Of a stretch of 43,217 nt of DNA, positions 10,016 to 21,658 are shown piece after piece. This stretch comes from Phoronis australis (taxonomy: Eukaryota > Phoronida > Phoronidae). Position numbers and translations under genes: made by a program. The stretch spans positions 937,915 through 981,131 of the forward strand of contig NMRA01000110.1 in NCBI GenBank assembly GCA_002633005.1, written 5' to 3'. The notes under the pieces are model-generated. The model saw only the letters and a program-made list of their open reading frames with translations, did no database searches and was not told where the DNA came from. Position 1 is the first letter of the stretch, and each line of letters begins with the position of its first letter.

Positions 10016-12679
10016 AAAAACAACAATATATGATATTTTAATTTTCTAGGACTTGGCGCCTGAGTTGCAGATGATATAGTATTCAGCAGTTGAAAACTGA
10101 GGGATAAGTCTCTTATAATTAACAGCTTTGTTCCAGATTTTACGTTTAGGGCCTGGTTGCATGTCGAGTTTTCGTAACACTGCTGCAACTGTATTACTTT
10201 AAACTATATTCGCAACGTTTGATGATCGAACCGGCTAAAGACGTCGAGTCGACATTGACCTACATGTACCTTTTGAACTTTCCATGTAAGAGGTCGCTGT
10301 TGAAGTAGTGCTGGAGGTGAATACGGAAAACTTTGTTGGGAACGTAGTTGCCACGAACATGTTAAGTATGCGCCTCACCATCAAATTGTATTGTAACGGT
10401 GAATGTGATTGCAATATTTTACACCCGCGTAGATTTGGTGGGAATGCATGTTATCCACATATAGGATTCAATGCCCAATAGCCAAAATGGGATGTAGATA
10501 CTACGCAATAGTTTGGGATCATGAGAGCGACCGGTTCAGATCCTGGAGTAGCATGCAATTCTTACTGTCTTAAACATGCAAAAGTCTGCTGATTCGGCGA
10601 GGTCTAACTATTAACCTGATTCACCTACATGTATGGCATTGGTGTCGTCTTCACCACCATCTCCAGGCCTGCCTTTATAACACTCGTCAAGCTCGCTCTC
10701 TAAGTCCCTGTATGTTACACAATCATTTTTACCGCCATCGCATATATACGTACATTGTACGTATCAACTGATCAGCGTCTACGACTGATTACATCACGTG
10801 ACGGGAAACCAAAAACTCAACATTAATTTTTCTTTAAAATTCAAAAGTCCTCAATTAACTGCTTAGCTAGATTTTGTGTTAAAAATTATTATACCCGGTC
10901 TAAATCTAAAATCTCCACAAGTGCAAATATTCATTATAGGAACGCTTTAAACTTAAAGGCCTTGTTAATTCATTGAATAGAATCATCCCTGAATACCCGC
11001 ATGAGAGTGCAGCCCCTTTATTTCACATTAATTTGAAGTCATTACCTATAACAGAGACTTGTTTACTCTCTGGTTATTGACCTATCATGCCTCACACCTG
11101 CATGACCTTTTACAAGTACTTGTTGCCATGGCCTTTACATCAAGCTGGTTCTTGTAACTACGCTGATGTAGATCTGTTAAGAACGATTCGAATATTGTGT
11201 AGAAAAGTATTCGTCTACCAGTGCCTTAGAAGTCCGCCATAACTCGATTGAGAACATCTATTCTACCATTGGAGGTTGAAGTGGGGTGGTTCTTCAGAAC
11301 TCCTGTGTATGAACTTTGATTGTGAAAAATACATTAATATTCGACCATTTTTATACGGAGTTCTGCCTTACCTCAAATATTAAAAAAATAAATGGTGCAG
11401 CAAAATTCATTCAAACGCTTTGCTGGTTAGATTTAATTATCTGTTTGTAAACTAGTCTATACGATGCAGTTGCCAAACTTACCTTGAGTGTGTGCATTAT
11501 ATTACAGTAAATCATGGTTTGTTTTAAGGTGTATGAGTAAGGCCACTGAGTTTCGGGGGTGTGGTGAATATTCTGTATTAATGTGATCACGTACTTATGT
11601 ACTTGTGCACCCTATGTGATCATGCACGTATGTACTTGTGCAGCCTTTATTAACTGAAAAATAGATAATAAATCTGTCTATCTAGGCCAAAGTCAACATG
11701 GTATGGTTTTAATATTCAAAGTATCAGCTGCAATGCTTACGCAAAAATTGATAAACTGGGTGAAGCGCAATATACTAGGCTAACTTCCAGTGTACCTAAA
11801 GTGTAAATAAGTATTTACAGATACGGCGGGGTACAAATCGAAACTTCCACTTCACGCCTGCACACTCTTCTATTTTTCTGGACCAAAGTTTGCGTATCTC
11901 AGTCCCTGTTAGGGCGTCTCTAAATACGCTGCTCAGGATCTCCGTAGTACGAATAACTGCATCTCATGCCTTACATCCACAGAAAAAAAAGATTACCAAA
12001 AAATTTTCGGATATCACGTCTGAAGCCTTCACCAGTGCGATATTCTGCCGCTGACTTGTACATGTACGTAATGATGTGTCCGTAAACGCCATCATCCCTC
12101 TTCAAAGGATTACGGTTCTATGCAATGCACGGCACCCCCATGGTTCTTTTTGCATAACTATTACATGTAGTTCTTCGTCAATTAATGTGGTACTCCATCA
12201 ATGCATTACATGATGTTGCCGAAGAACGTTATCTGTAATCGTGGAATTTGTTTAAGGACTTTTCTTTCATACAATGACTATTTTCACAGGTCGCTTTCAC
12301 GTCCCTAATATGTCCTTAAGTCAGTAGCTAAATATCATTGTTGTCTTTCTCGCGTAGGAGTTGTCAGAGGGGACACATGGAGTCCGGTTCACCATGCACT
12401 GTTGTCATCCACTGAACGTTTCTACTTTGAGTACACCAGTTGTTGTCTAATTGTTGACAGCGGTGGAGTGGTAGTCCTAATGTCGAATTTCCAAAAGGGT
12501 CCCCAAGGGCTTCTGATATGCCCGCCATGATGCCACGAGATTCCTCTGTGTTAGTCTTTATTAAAAGGCTTACGGGTTTGACTTTTTCAAAAGTCAACAT
12601 TAACTATCCATACCTGATTAATAAATCAATGTGTGATTTCTCATGTACTTGATCCACTGGGTCAGAAACCAGCTTTTAA
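10016..12679. other. No recognisable gene
   Basis: AT-rich with no long frames. A tRNA-like stretch around GGTTCAGATCC near 10532 is too degraded to annotate. The 78-codon minus frame at 12364-12600 lies downstream of the Penelope-like fragment and could be its decayed continuation, but I see no motif. Confidence 0.45.
11581..11645. repeat. Tandem duplication, about 33-bp unit
   Basis: Two adjacent copies of a unit reading ATGTGATCA...TATGTACTTGTGCA, differing at a few positions. Confidence 0.75.
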
Positions 12680-12908
12680 TTCCCTCAAGCAAGGTATGCA
12701 CAACATCAACCTTTTTGTGCGACAGAAACTGTAAGTTCTGACCTGTGTGAATCGGCTTTCGAGAAACATAGATCTTTAGGGAACATCCTTCATGTGTGTC
12801 AGATAATCTTTTTTGCCAAAAAACTAAACTCCTGCAGGATTCCTTTTGGTATGTGAGTTTGATACAGCCCGATGGATTACAGCTGTTCACCTGCTTTGTT
12901 AGTTGCAC
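12680..12908 (-). pseudogene. Penelope-like element reverse transcriptase fragment
   Basis: The minus-strand frame contains 'SRKPIHTGQNLQF' followed by S-H-K-K and 'VVHTLLEGI'. This fits the conserved YRKPTHT...YL.F.SHHP...K..VV.TL region at the C-terminal side of Penelope-like reverse transcriptases. It is preceded by an I-K-x-T-x-x-x-E-like block ('CIKLTYQKES'). No YxDD catalytic box is recoverable upstream and no GIY-YIG nuclease downstream, so only a short decayed piece remains. Confidence 0.6.
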
Positions 12909-13910
12909 ATTCTTTCTTCCGGCACACTTTCAAACACAAGGTCGATATATCTTCTCCAATATTCTAGGACTTAGCTCTGCAGGGTCTGTGCTGACGATAT
13001 TATGTTCTAACTAAGCGTTCCGGGAGCACGTTTCTGTACTTACTGCCTACATACTGAAAACATACGTCAAGTAAAGAACAAAATTTAACAACGTAAGTTA
13101 GTCTTCTTACTCAGATTACCATCAGGAACCAAACATTCCATTATAATTTTCAAAGTGTAAGCGGTAGATGTCTTGATAAATTATAATTTCATCATCTTCG
13201 ATGATAAAGTCCTCAGTACATTCTATGAACGATTTTGAGTTGTCCCAAGTAAAGGAGCCAGAAGATGTTGGCGGGTAAAAACCTGAAGAACCGTTTTAGT
13301 GCACCGTGGGTCTTCACGGGACACCGTCTTTGTGAAGCTTTGGCTTGCAACATAATCCGATGTAGCATACATTGTTGTATTGTGATCTGATTTCCATCTT
13401 GCAGGGGCTGAAGGTGGCCAAAAAAATCTTCTTGAAAGTACATGTAGGGCGGGTTCTTGACCTTGGAAGTTTGAGTAAGGACAAGAATTGGTTTGACAGA
13501 GGCGCCAAGGCCTTCTTTATCAAGCCTTTTAATCCACTGCTCAACAGACACAGGGGTGGAAAGTTTGATTTGTCTACCGCTTGGACTGCTGCAGTGGATA
13601 GTATCTCGCGAAGGCATATCGGGAAGCTTCACCTGTCCCGCCATTACAACCATTCCACTAGAATGGAGCTGGACAATCCCGAGAGTTTAGTAACTACAAT
13701 ACAGTCCACCTGAACAGGATTATTAATTCTTGATATGAACATGGGTCTATTTCTAATTTTGGCGTGGTATAAATATCGCTCTAGATTTGGAAACCCAATA
13801 ACGTTACTTGGTTTTCCAGTTGTTCATGCGAATATGAAAGTTTGCTGTTCAGCACAAGTGGAATATTGACACGATGAACTAAAGCTTATTGGACGTGACA
13901 TGGGTGCACC
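12909..13910. other. Overlapping open frames of unknown meaning
   Basis: A 146-codon frame on - (13213-13653) and a 113-codon frame on + (13372-13713) overlap. Neither resembles a family I recognise. The region follows the Penelope-like fragment in its upstream direction and may be decayed element sequence. Confidence 0.3.
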
Positions 13911-13913
13911 CAG

Positions 13914-13958
13914 GGGGGCTCGGGTGGCTCGAAAGAGCCCCCAATTTTACGAATTGGG
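13914..13958. other. Two adjacent overlapping hairpins
   Basis: GGGGGCTC (13914-13921) pairs with GAGCCCCC (13935-13942). CCCAATT (13940-13946) pairs with AATTGGG (13952-13958) across a 5-base loop. The arms share three C residues, so the two stems are mutually exclusive at that point. The role is unknown; a transposon terminus or structured RNA is possible. Confidence 0.5.
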
Positions 13959-14837
13959 CAAAAGGTCCGCCTCAGAGAAACAAAAAGTCCGAGTAAATGA
14001 AACAAAAGTCCATAAAATCCCACGTGAAGTCGACGCGGATGCAAAAGTCGTGGGCCTGAACCAAGTGGCCGGGTTTTTTTATTAGTCCTCGTTGATTTCA
14101 TTCACTAAAAGGTCCGCACACCGAAAAATTCGAAAATTCGAGCTCCCCTATACTTTAGGCTGGGTGCGTGCATGCTTGAGATTTGAATATTTTACCGTGA
14201 TCACGGTTATTATGACGCGACTGCAAAGTTTTCGCATTTCTCCATCTCTGATGAGTGAACGGACTTCTCCGAGCTTTGACAATCAAGAATACAATACAGT
14301 TGCCACGTTTATGTTTTGAACTTTCTTTGATAACAACACTAAAGAGGAAATGGCAAGGCCCAAACCAATTTGAACAACAATATGGTCTAAATTCTTGTTT
14401 GTAATTATAATTGTTACTGCTGTATTCTTAACATTAACTGAATTGTACGTCTCTATACAAAGTTATTTACATATTTAGTGCCGTGGTGTTGTAACGCCAT
14501 TGTTGTAACGGAGAATAGGGCGCCATTTTCGTTCGTTACACATCTGTGAAGTGGGGTAGGGGAACACAAAGCAAATAATGTGTGTCCAAGTAAGTACAGC
14601 GGCGTAGATGAGGAATACTTTGAAACATACAGGGACGGACAGGTGGACTTTTCAGATGATTTTGACATTTCGGAACTGCAGGAGGATGTGACAGATCGCA
14701 TAGGAACAAGTTGTGTTCACAGTTTTTCTGTTGTAGTGGAACCGTTAGCTTTCGATTCCTTTCACGGCCGTTGCTCTGGTCATCGAAGACTCTGCCATAG
14801 CCGGTTCGCAGGAGTTCCGATTGGATGTTAGTGACTG

Positions 14838-16062
14838 GTAAGAATAGTTTGAGAATGTATTCTACAACCGCTAAATATTACTTGGTCTTTTTAATTCAAA
14901 ATTCAGTAGGTCAGGTGCTTTACAGATCAGTCCCAGGCACCCACTGCACTGATGAATCGTGTTTCAGCCGTGAATAAATACCAGTTCTTAGTGTGTCTCA
15001 GTGGTTTGAGCTCGTGAAACTCAGGTTCGAATCCTGGCTTTCACTGGCAGACAAAATTGCCTCCTACTTCTCTGAGACTGAGCTCGGTGTTACCAGGGAG
15101 TGAATAAATGTATGCAAGGGAATGAATGATAGCCACTTTGGATTAATCGACTGTGAAGTGTAAAGTAGAGGATGAAGGAATCGCAATTTTATAATTTAGA
15201 CTTTCTCACCTCGGAGCTGAGGGGGATAATTCTGTAGATTATAAAACAGGTCACTTCATTTTCGTACTCAAGGGCCAACTCAACTCGGACCCACATCAAT
15301 GTACACATGTGTTCCAAAATAGTTTTATTTTGTAAGGCAATGCTTGAAATGGAAACAATCATTTCATGTCTATGTAAATTGACCCAATGTTGCCATTATT
15401 TATGAATGATATATGGTACATGGCGTGCGTACGAGTCGACTTGGGAAGGAACTGCCTGGTAAAATGTGTATAGAGGACATGCCACTGTATTGTGATTGTC
15501 CTTGTAGCATATGGAGACGTTTTAGGAAATTTTTACTGTAATATTTAAAATATGGGCCACCCTTTGAGTGGCAACACTGCTTTTCAACTTGGTTTGCCCC
15601 ACTGGCATTGTCTAGTTTGATTAATGGTATGTGGGTGCCGATAGGGTTCCGACCGGGAGAACAGGTCGCACGACTACTTACAAAACGGTCCCCCCATCAA
15701 TGAATCAGGGCAACTACCTTGTGTCTTAGGGTCAGCTAAAAATCAAACAACTAATATCCATTACGATATCCCCGGGCATGACCTACCACTGCCTTGAGTG
15801 TAGCGCTATACATCTGTATGGAAAGTAAATAGGTTGTCATGTTCCAAAGCTTGTTTTTTGGAAACATTATTGATTTTTGTTCTGTTGTAAACAGGTCGCT
15901 GCTCAAGAGGGGTTTACTCTGCATGTACACTCAGTTTACTTGAAAACTGACGTAGTATGCAACCTCCTCTATTAAATTTGGCACAGGCACTCTTGGTAAG
16001 TTTTTCAGTTCGAAATTTTGATGTTTACTGAAGTATTGTATTATTGTTGACAAATCTTACAG
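14838..16062 (+). other. Intron of the P2X7-ballast-like pseudogene
   Basis: GTAAGA donor and pyrimidine-containing TTACAG acceptor in a phase that rebuilds the W-C-x-C motif. It contains a SINE and otherwise nothing recognisable. Confidence 0.7.
14985..15130 (+). mobile_element. tRNA-derived SINE
   Basis: An RNA polymerase III A-box-like run (TGTCTCAGTGGTTTGAG, 14994-15010) is followed by a perfect B box GGTTCGAATCC at 15024-15034, with a tRNA-unrelated tail. The two boxes are only about 14 bases apart, closer than in a normal tRNA, so it is not an intact tRNA gene. The 3' end is not defined. Confidence 0.6.
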
Positions 16063-16440
16063 GTGCACCTGTGGCAACTGTCAGACAACCCCAGTTGTTG
16101 AAGAAACAGTATGCTGTCAATTAGGTCGACAAGGTTGTTGCGAAACTTGATGAAGAAATGAAGCGTGACAACTTGCACAGAAGAAAATGTACATGTATTG
16201 TGGAGCATGGTGGTTTGAATATGTATGCATCAATCGTGATGTTTTGGAGACTTCATGGCTGCAATACAAAAGTCATTATCCTGATGGCTATGACAGACCC
16301 TTGGATAAAAGGATACGACACGTGGTCTACAGACAGTTCCAAATACGTCGTAAAGGGTCACTTAGGACAAAGTGTCCGCGTTGTCATTCCAGCATACGCA
16401 GTAGCCTGCATAAGACCTTTCTACCATACGCCAGGACATG

Positions 16441-18535
16441 AGGAGACTTTGAGTTCCATGGATTTTCTTAATAGTTTCATCCATTTATAGATATCAACTG
16501 TTGTCTTAGCCCTAGAATGCCAACTCCTGCACATGACCTATGTATTCTTTTATTAAAGTTGTGACTCAGGGACTAGACTTCTGTAATTCGGATGAGCTGC
16601 AACAAGTTGTAGTGACAAATTCCATAGAAAGAATAAACATCGTAACACGAATGCAATCGCAGCGCAACCTCAGCGGCATGAAATTGAAGTTGGCATTCCT
16701 TGAATAGACTTCTGTGGTTTCAGAAGGGTAAATATTGACACAGAGAGTAGCATTTATTGATGCTCATCAATCTGGTTACTTATAAAAACATGGTTATGAC
16801 AAGTGTAACTTAAGTAGGATTACATTATACTCCTCTAAACTAAACATCAGTTAAACTTATGGTTTACCTAGGTAAACTGAGGAATTCGTCTCATTGGAGT
16901 CCAGTTTGTGTGCTTGAAGCGAACATCGAACAGTATGGCAGTTTCATAAAAAATTAAGTTTTGAATCTGGGCCATTGTCTGAGGTAGAAACTGAATCTCC
17001 AGCTCTGTGCTTATGCAGTAGAGTTCTCTAAATTGGTAGTTCTTCAGTGGGAACTTTAGAAAGGTTGTCTTAATTCCGCAGTAACGCCTCTAAATAACTC
17101 TGACTTTAATGAAATATTTTAGTCTCATTGGATCCAACTTCGAGAGTTATACTGTAATTCAATGACAAATCAATGAACACAACACACCAACCATTGAATC
17201 TCAACCCATAAGCTCCAGTATGCAATAGCTTTAGATGTCTATGACACGGTATAAAAACACAAAAGTATGCGTGTGTGTAGGAAGTGGGAAATCTGAAGTG
17301 AGTGCTTGTATCACTCACACAAAAATTCCCAAGAAAATGTTCGAAATCTGTGCAAGTGATTATTATGTCGTACAATTTGGATGATATTGTCCCACAAAAA
17401 AGACTGACGACTCAAACAGGTACCTTTTCACCGCACTTAACAAAAGAAAGTCTTCCTATACCAACGCACTGTATGGGACAGCAAGAGTTTAGTGCAAATC
17501 AAATATACCTAAAACGCTATGCAACAATATTTTTAGTCATTGAATTGAAGAAACATTGAAATATTTCCGAGGGCGGATCCAGAATTCAGAGTTGGGGGCA
17601 GGGCACAGTATAAGTTAGGATTTTGCCCGTCAGATAGTCGCACCCTCGAATCGTCAAATGGAATCTGGGAGAATTTTAGGGGGATAGCAGGGCACCCTCT
17701 AAATCCGCCACTGATTTCAGTATAAGAACATAGCATACCACCGGGTTTATGTATACAAACGGGACAGCCAAATGCCACACCCAAAAGTTTTTCACAATTT
17801 CCAGTACTGGTACTACAGTGTATAAACACTCTGACATTGCTATGTGTACTACTATCAAACATTTAATCTAACACATTGGTAGTGACTGTCAAATATGTGA
17901 AGGAAAGTAATTCCAGTGCTTTCACTGACAAAGCAGACAGTCCGAATTTATCTGGATAACGGATCTACATCTGTGCCACTGCATCCTCCTTGGACACATC
18001 TTGAGCACCAGCACTCGGCATTGGAGGGGCATCAATTTCTGAGCGAATTTTAAGATTACCAGCTTCTGTTGTTCCGCAATGAGTGCAAGGTGTTCTCCCT
18101 TACTTCATTTACATCATCTGAAAAGCAAAACAGCAGCAATTTAAAAGTAAAAACATTTTGAATCCAGAGTAGTCCATGATTAAAGTAAAACACGACGATA
18201 TCAAATTGCATGTTTTCGCCTACTTTTACAACCTTCAAGCAAAAGCCAAAACTAGATTTTAATCCTGTTTTTTGAAGCAGATTACTTTAATAATCAAAAC
18301 CTTGGTCTTGTGTTAACATCGTGTTCTACTTTATTCATAATCTGCATCCTTTTCAAAGTACAAGCCTTTTTGAGATCAGATTTATTTGTTGTGGCTTTTA
18401 GTGTTACTGTTCCATTTGTAACTAAATCTTTCACGGAAAACAAGAACTATTGTGATTGTGAAAAAAGATAGTTTTGTTCAGGCACTGTGAAAGCGTCATG
18501 AAATCTTAGATATCAAAATTATCAAGGTAACTTAC
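16441..18535. other. No intact gene; interior between the P2X7-like and THAP pseudogenes
   Basis: Two short minus-strand open runs look codon-like: about 18294-18446, and about 17965-18095 with a C-x2-C. Neither joins the THAP exon in phase, and I cannot name them. A hAT-like MITE lies at 17568-17713. Confidence 0.4.
17568..17713. mobile_element. hAT-like MITE
   Basis: The right end read inward is CAGTGGCGGATTTAGAGGG and the left end is GAGGGCGGATCCAGA. This is the common CAGTGGCGGATC-type terminus of animal hAT elements. The 146-bp size, the G-rich runs inside each end and the lack of coding potential fit a MITE. I could not confirm an 8-bp duplication. Confidence 0.6.
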
Positions 18536-18780
18536 CTTTTTACAAGACCAGCTTCATCCATCATGATGTGTTTGTCGTCGAAGCAGCTTCCTCAAAATGG
18601 TAGGAGCATATTTCGGCTCCCACAGACGGCTGACTCGACAGTCATTTTCCGAAGACGAGCAGTGCATACGAAAACGTGCCATTACGCGGCCAGATGCTTG
18701 TCTTTTGGAAATTTAAATGGGCTCACGCCTTCCACCTGGGTGGTGTTAGAACAGTTAGCGCTCACATACCGATGGACCAT
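18536..18780 (-). pseudogene. THAP-domain exon, broken
   Basis: Minus strand from ATG at 18780. It starts 'MVHRYVSANCSNTTQ', where the usual first cysteine is Y, then 'GVSPFKFPKDKHL', a stop codon (plus 18682-18684), the conserved W, and after frame changes 'ICSYHFEE' (the C-x2-H-F pair) and 'CFDDKHIMMDEAGL'. A perfect GTAAG donor follows at 18535. So it was a spliced THAP gene, now carrying a lost zinc ligand, a stop and at least two frameshifts. It points toward the P2X7-like pseudogene at 14580-16440, as in the Kolobok-type element at 8.3 kb. Confidence 0.72.
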
Positions 18781-20285
18781 AGCTAAAACACGCCAAGTTT
18801 TTTAATTGGTCTTTGTTCGTCGTGTACTGTGATATAATAGCGGTGACCTGCATTGTGGGATGTGATCTAGTTTGTGTTCCCCAACACCATGTCACGGTGT
18901 CAAAGGTCAACTTTTCGAGGATTTTTTATTTTCGCTTGTCGGAAAGAACTAAAAATATAATTATAAAATAATTTGAATAAAATACGTCCTTGAAGATATT
19001 ATTGCAATTTAACACATTTGGACCTTGCAAATTACACGTTAAACCTCTGTTCTGCTCAATTTGTCCACTTGCATGATTTGAAACGTTCCATCTCTAACGA
19101 AGTGCTTTATAGTTACATATGTTCAATATTCATTCCCTGCTTCAACTTCCTACATTGAAGAATTCAAGCCAACTAACAGTTGTTGAATTCGCCACTGTAA
19201 AATGCTTTTTCACCCACATTAAAAGCGCCTCACACGGGATCTAAATGTCTGATTGTAAGTGTGCCTGTCTCAATTGGCAGAGTTTTGTTTGAAAACATAT
19301 TTTTACGCGTATTAATAAGAGTTCACATCTTGAAGACATTTCGATCCATGCAACTCTACATGTGAACGTAAAAATGTCCTTACGAGTTTTCGAAGCATTG
19401 CAATCAAGTTCCATGAGCGTTTGTGGCTGTGATCATGTTTTTGAGGGTGGATCCCTTTCACGTAACTACAAATTACCGAGTCCCCGGTAATAAATCCAGC
19501 AATGAGCGTGCACGAATGTATCATCAGATTACTTCTATGTCTGCATGCCGCAGAGAGCAAAGATCGGCGTATTTTGACTGATCTGAGCCAACTGTTACAT
19601 TCGAACCCATTTGTTACGGTTATTGCCGGGCTTGTGGGGATGTATCATAGCATTAAAAGCTGCACTTCTTCTGTCAAGTCGTGTTTAATGGTGGCCGACT
19701 AATTGACGTTTATTGCGATCACGCTTTCCAATCGGCCACGACTGTTACGCCTATCAATCCCAGTAGGCTATGCGCGCTAAGTAATTTAAAGATGGCGCTG
19801 CACGGTTTTCCAGGGCAGGTGCTGACATTGAGTGGTAATCGTGAGCTAAAACCGTAATTAATTTGATTCAACTGTACTTAAAGTCACTCACAGCAGTGAT
19901 TATTAACAGTTTCCCTTGTGCTGCAACAGGTGCTCTATCGACTTGAGAAGAGGTTTGTTTTGGAAATTGTTGTCGATTTTTAAAACTTTTTCGTTACTTT
20001 CTCGCGAACAGTTTTGCTATTATCTGTCATAGTGCAGTTATCACGACACCATTAGGCCAATTATGCAATAGTGTAGAATAGGGGAAATTTCCTGTCAAAT
20101 TTTACCGACAAGACCTTTGCGAATTAAGTTAGTGATAGTCCACCACCATCTAGTCTCAACAGGTTTACGTGTACATACCACGTCTCAGGTGTTGGTGTTG
20201 GACGACATGTGAACGCCGTAAAATACAACGTTCACATGCCTGCCGATCAGAAGACAAATTGCGTGTATCATCGTGGTCTAAGAAG

Positions 20286-20311
20286 AAACGCGCGTTAGCT
20301 AGCGCTCGTTT
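20286..20311. repeat. Imperfect 26-bp palindrome
   Basis: Symmetric about TAGCTA, with 11 of 13 positions pairing. It causes mirror-image peptides on the two strands. Confidence 0.7.
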
Positions 20312-20941
20312 CCTGTCTGATGCTTCGTCTAATCGTCTCCCACCAAAATCAAACGACGAATTACTTACATTCTTAGCCAGTGGAACAATATGGCTGTATC
20401 CCAACGACTTAATTTGTGGTCAAACTCTGATTGACTCACGTTGAGGTTACGTAATCGGCCATATTATTCGTAATTTGCATTTTGTTGTACTGTTATCATT
20501 ACTTAGCGGATGCCTTGGCAAACGCCCGTTTCTTTTAAAGCGTGAGACCTGTCTTGTAATCAGATGAACTGTGCATCTTCTCGTCAAATGACTTATCCAA
20601 TCAAGAGGTGACGCTATAGGTATGACCGTTGAGACTGAACTAGACCATGATGACCCACTAGAGTGAGCACCCTAATGTGTCAATACACTCGTACTTTCTG
20701 CCCAAACAAGTTTTGAAATGTCCCATGTACCCCAAATTGTCCACGATCTTGACAAAACACGTGTCCGCTGGGCACCAACGTAACACGAACTTATTTTGAA
20801 GAAATGGCGAGCTGTCAGTTCATTTTCAAACATGGAGACCAATGCTAAGACAAGTACATATGTTGTTCATGTAAGAGCGGTGAAAAAAAGGGAAATGAAA
20901 ATTATAATCAATCCCATTTTTATTCGATGTTCGGATAACTG

Positions 20942-20943
<2 letters not shown>

Positions 20944-20988
<45 letters not shown>
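20944..20988. repeat. (TA)n microsatellite
   Basis: About 45 bases of uninterrupted AT dinucleotide. Confidence 0.97.
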
Positions 20989-20991
<3 letters not shown>

Positions 20992-21587
20992 TGTATATAT
21001 GGCGAAATCGTTATCCCACAAATTTGGAACCCAAATGGATTTTGGAGAATGATCGCCTGACAGGCGATATTATACAACATACTGAACGACAAACATTGCA
21101 ATGAATCGGTCCACCTTTCTCGAATCGCCTTGGCTTTGTAACTACTTTCCTACTTTCTATGTTAGAGACCCGGGGTCCGAGGTGGTGACCTTTGAAGAAA
21201 TGCCAAGTTATTGTTGATAAAATAACGTTTTTAATCAAAACCAATTCAGAAATTATACAAAATAGAAATAAAGTGAATCTATAAAATAAGTTTTAAGAAA
21301 ATAGTCTAGCTTTTTACACATCTTATCATGCTTAGCTTTCACCGTAAAACATGTTTGTTAAAATAGTTTACCTCTAGTTACTCAGTATACATGTACTGTC
21401 CAAGCTAAACAATCCCGAGTTATTACCTGCATTGATATTTATATTTATATTTATACTGCAGGTCGAGGATTTTCAAGAGAGTGACAGTGACAGATTAATT
21501 CTGATAAATTAAAAATGTTTTATTGAAATCGTGTGTTTTATTTTTCACAACCAATAAAGGTCAGTACGATGAACATGTGATTATTCC

Positions 21588-21658
21588 ACGGGCTCATTTA
21601 GTATCGACGGCTCAAAACTCGAAAGGAGCGGGTTCGAATCCGCCCTCAGGTTCCCGTC
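21588..21658 (+). other. tRNA-like remnant
   Basis: A perfect B box GGTTCGAATCC at 21631-21641 in a roughly tRNA-sized stretch whose ends can pair (ACGGG with CCCGT). The T stem and acceptor stem have mismatches, so a decayed tRNA or SINE head is more likely than a working tRNA gene. Confidence 0.35.

Larger units (their letters stand above)
14580..16440 (+). pseudogene. P2X7-ballast-like gene, two exons, frameshifted
   Basis: Exon A (open from about 14580, ending 14837) starts with an acidic segment including 'SGVDEEYFETYRDG' and ends, in a shifted frame, with 'RLDVSDW'. A GTAAGA donor follows at 14838. The acceptor TTACAG ends at 16062. Splicing joins TG|G to make the W of W-C-T-C-G-N-C, the expected cysteine motif, so the intron is real. 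Exon B continues through 'EETVCCQ', 'VAKLDEEMK', 'CIVEHGG', 'CINRDVLE', 'RHVVYRQF' and 'GHLGQSVRVVIPAYAV', in family order. These blocks lie in different frames, with breaks near 16122, 16215 and 16340, plus one in exon A. It is a decayed copy of a nearly complete ballast domain. Confidence 0.75.

Noticed and set aside
10505-10560. tRNA-like stretch with GGTTCAGATCC
   Set aside because: Stems are incomplete and the length is too short for a tRNA; at most a SINE scrap.
13213-13653. 'SPSGRQIK' on - resembling a methyl-CpG-binding domain segment
   Set aside because: Too short; the residues around it do not match the domain.
18294-18446. Codon-like minus-strand run after an AG acceptor, a possible second exon of the THAP gene
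   Set aside because: The splice phase does not join the THAP exon without a stop, and the peptide is not recognised.
20796-21104. Open frames through the (TA)n tract on both strands
   Set aside because: The low-complexity repeat creates the frames.
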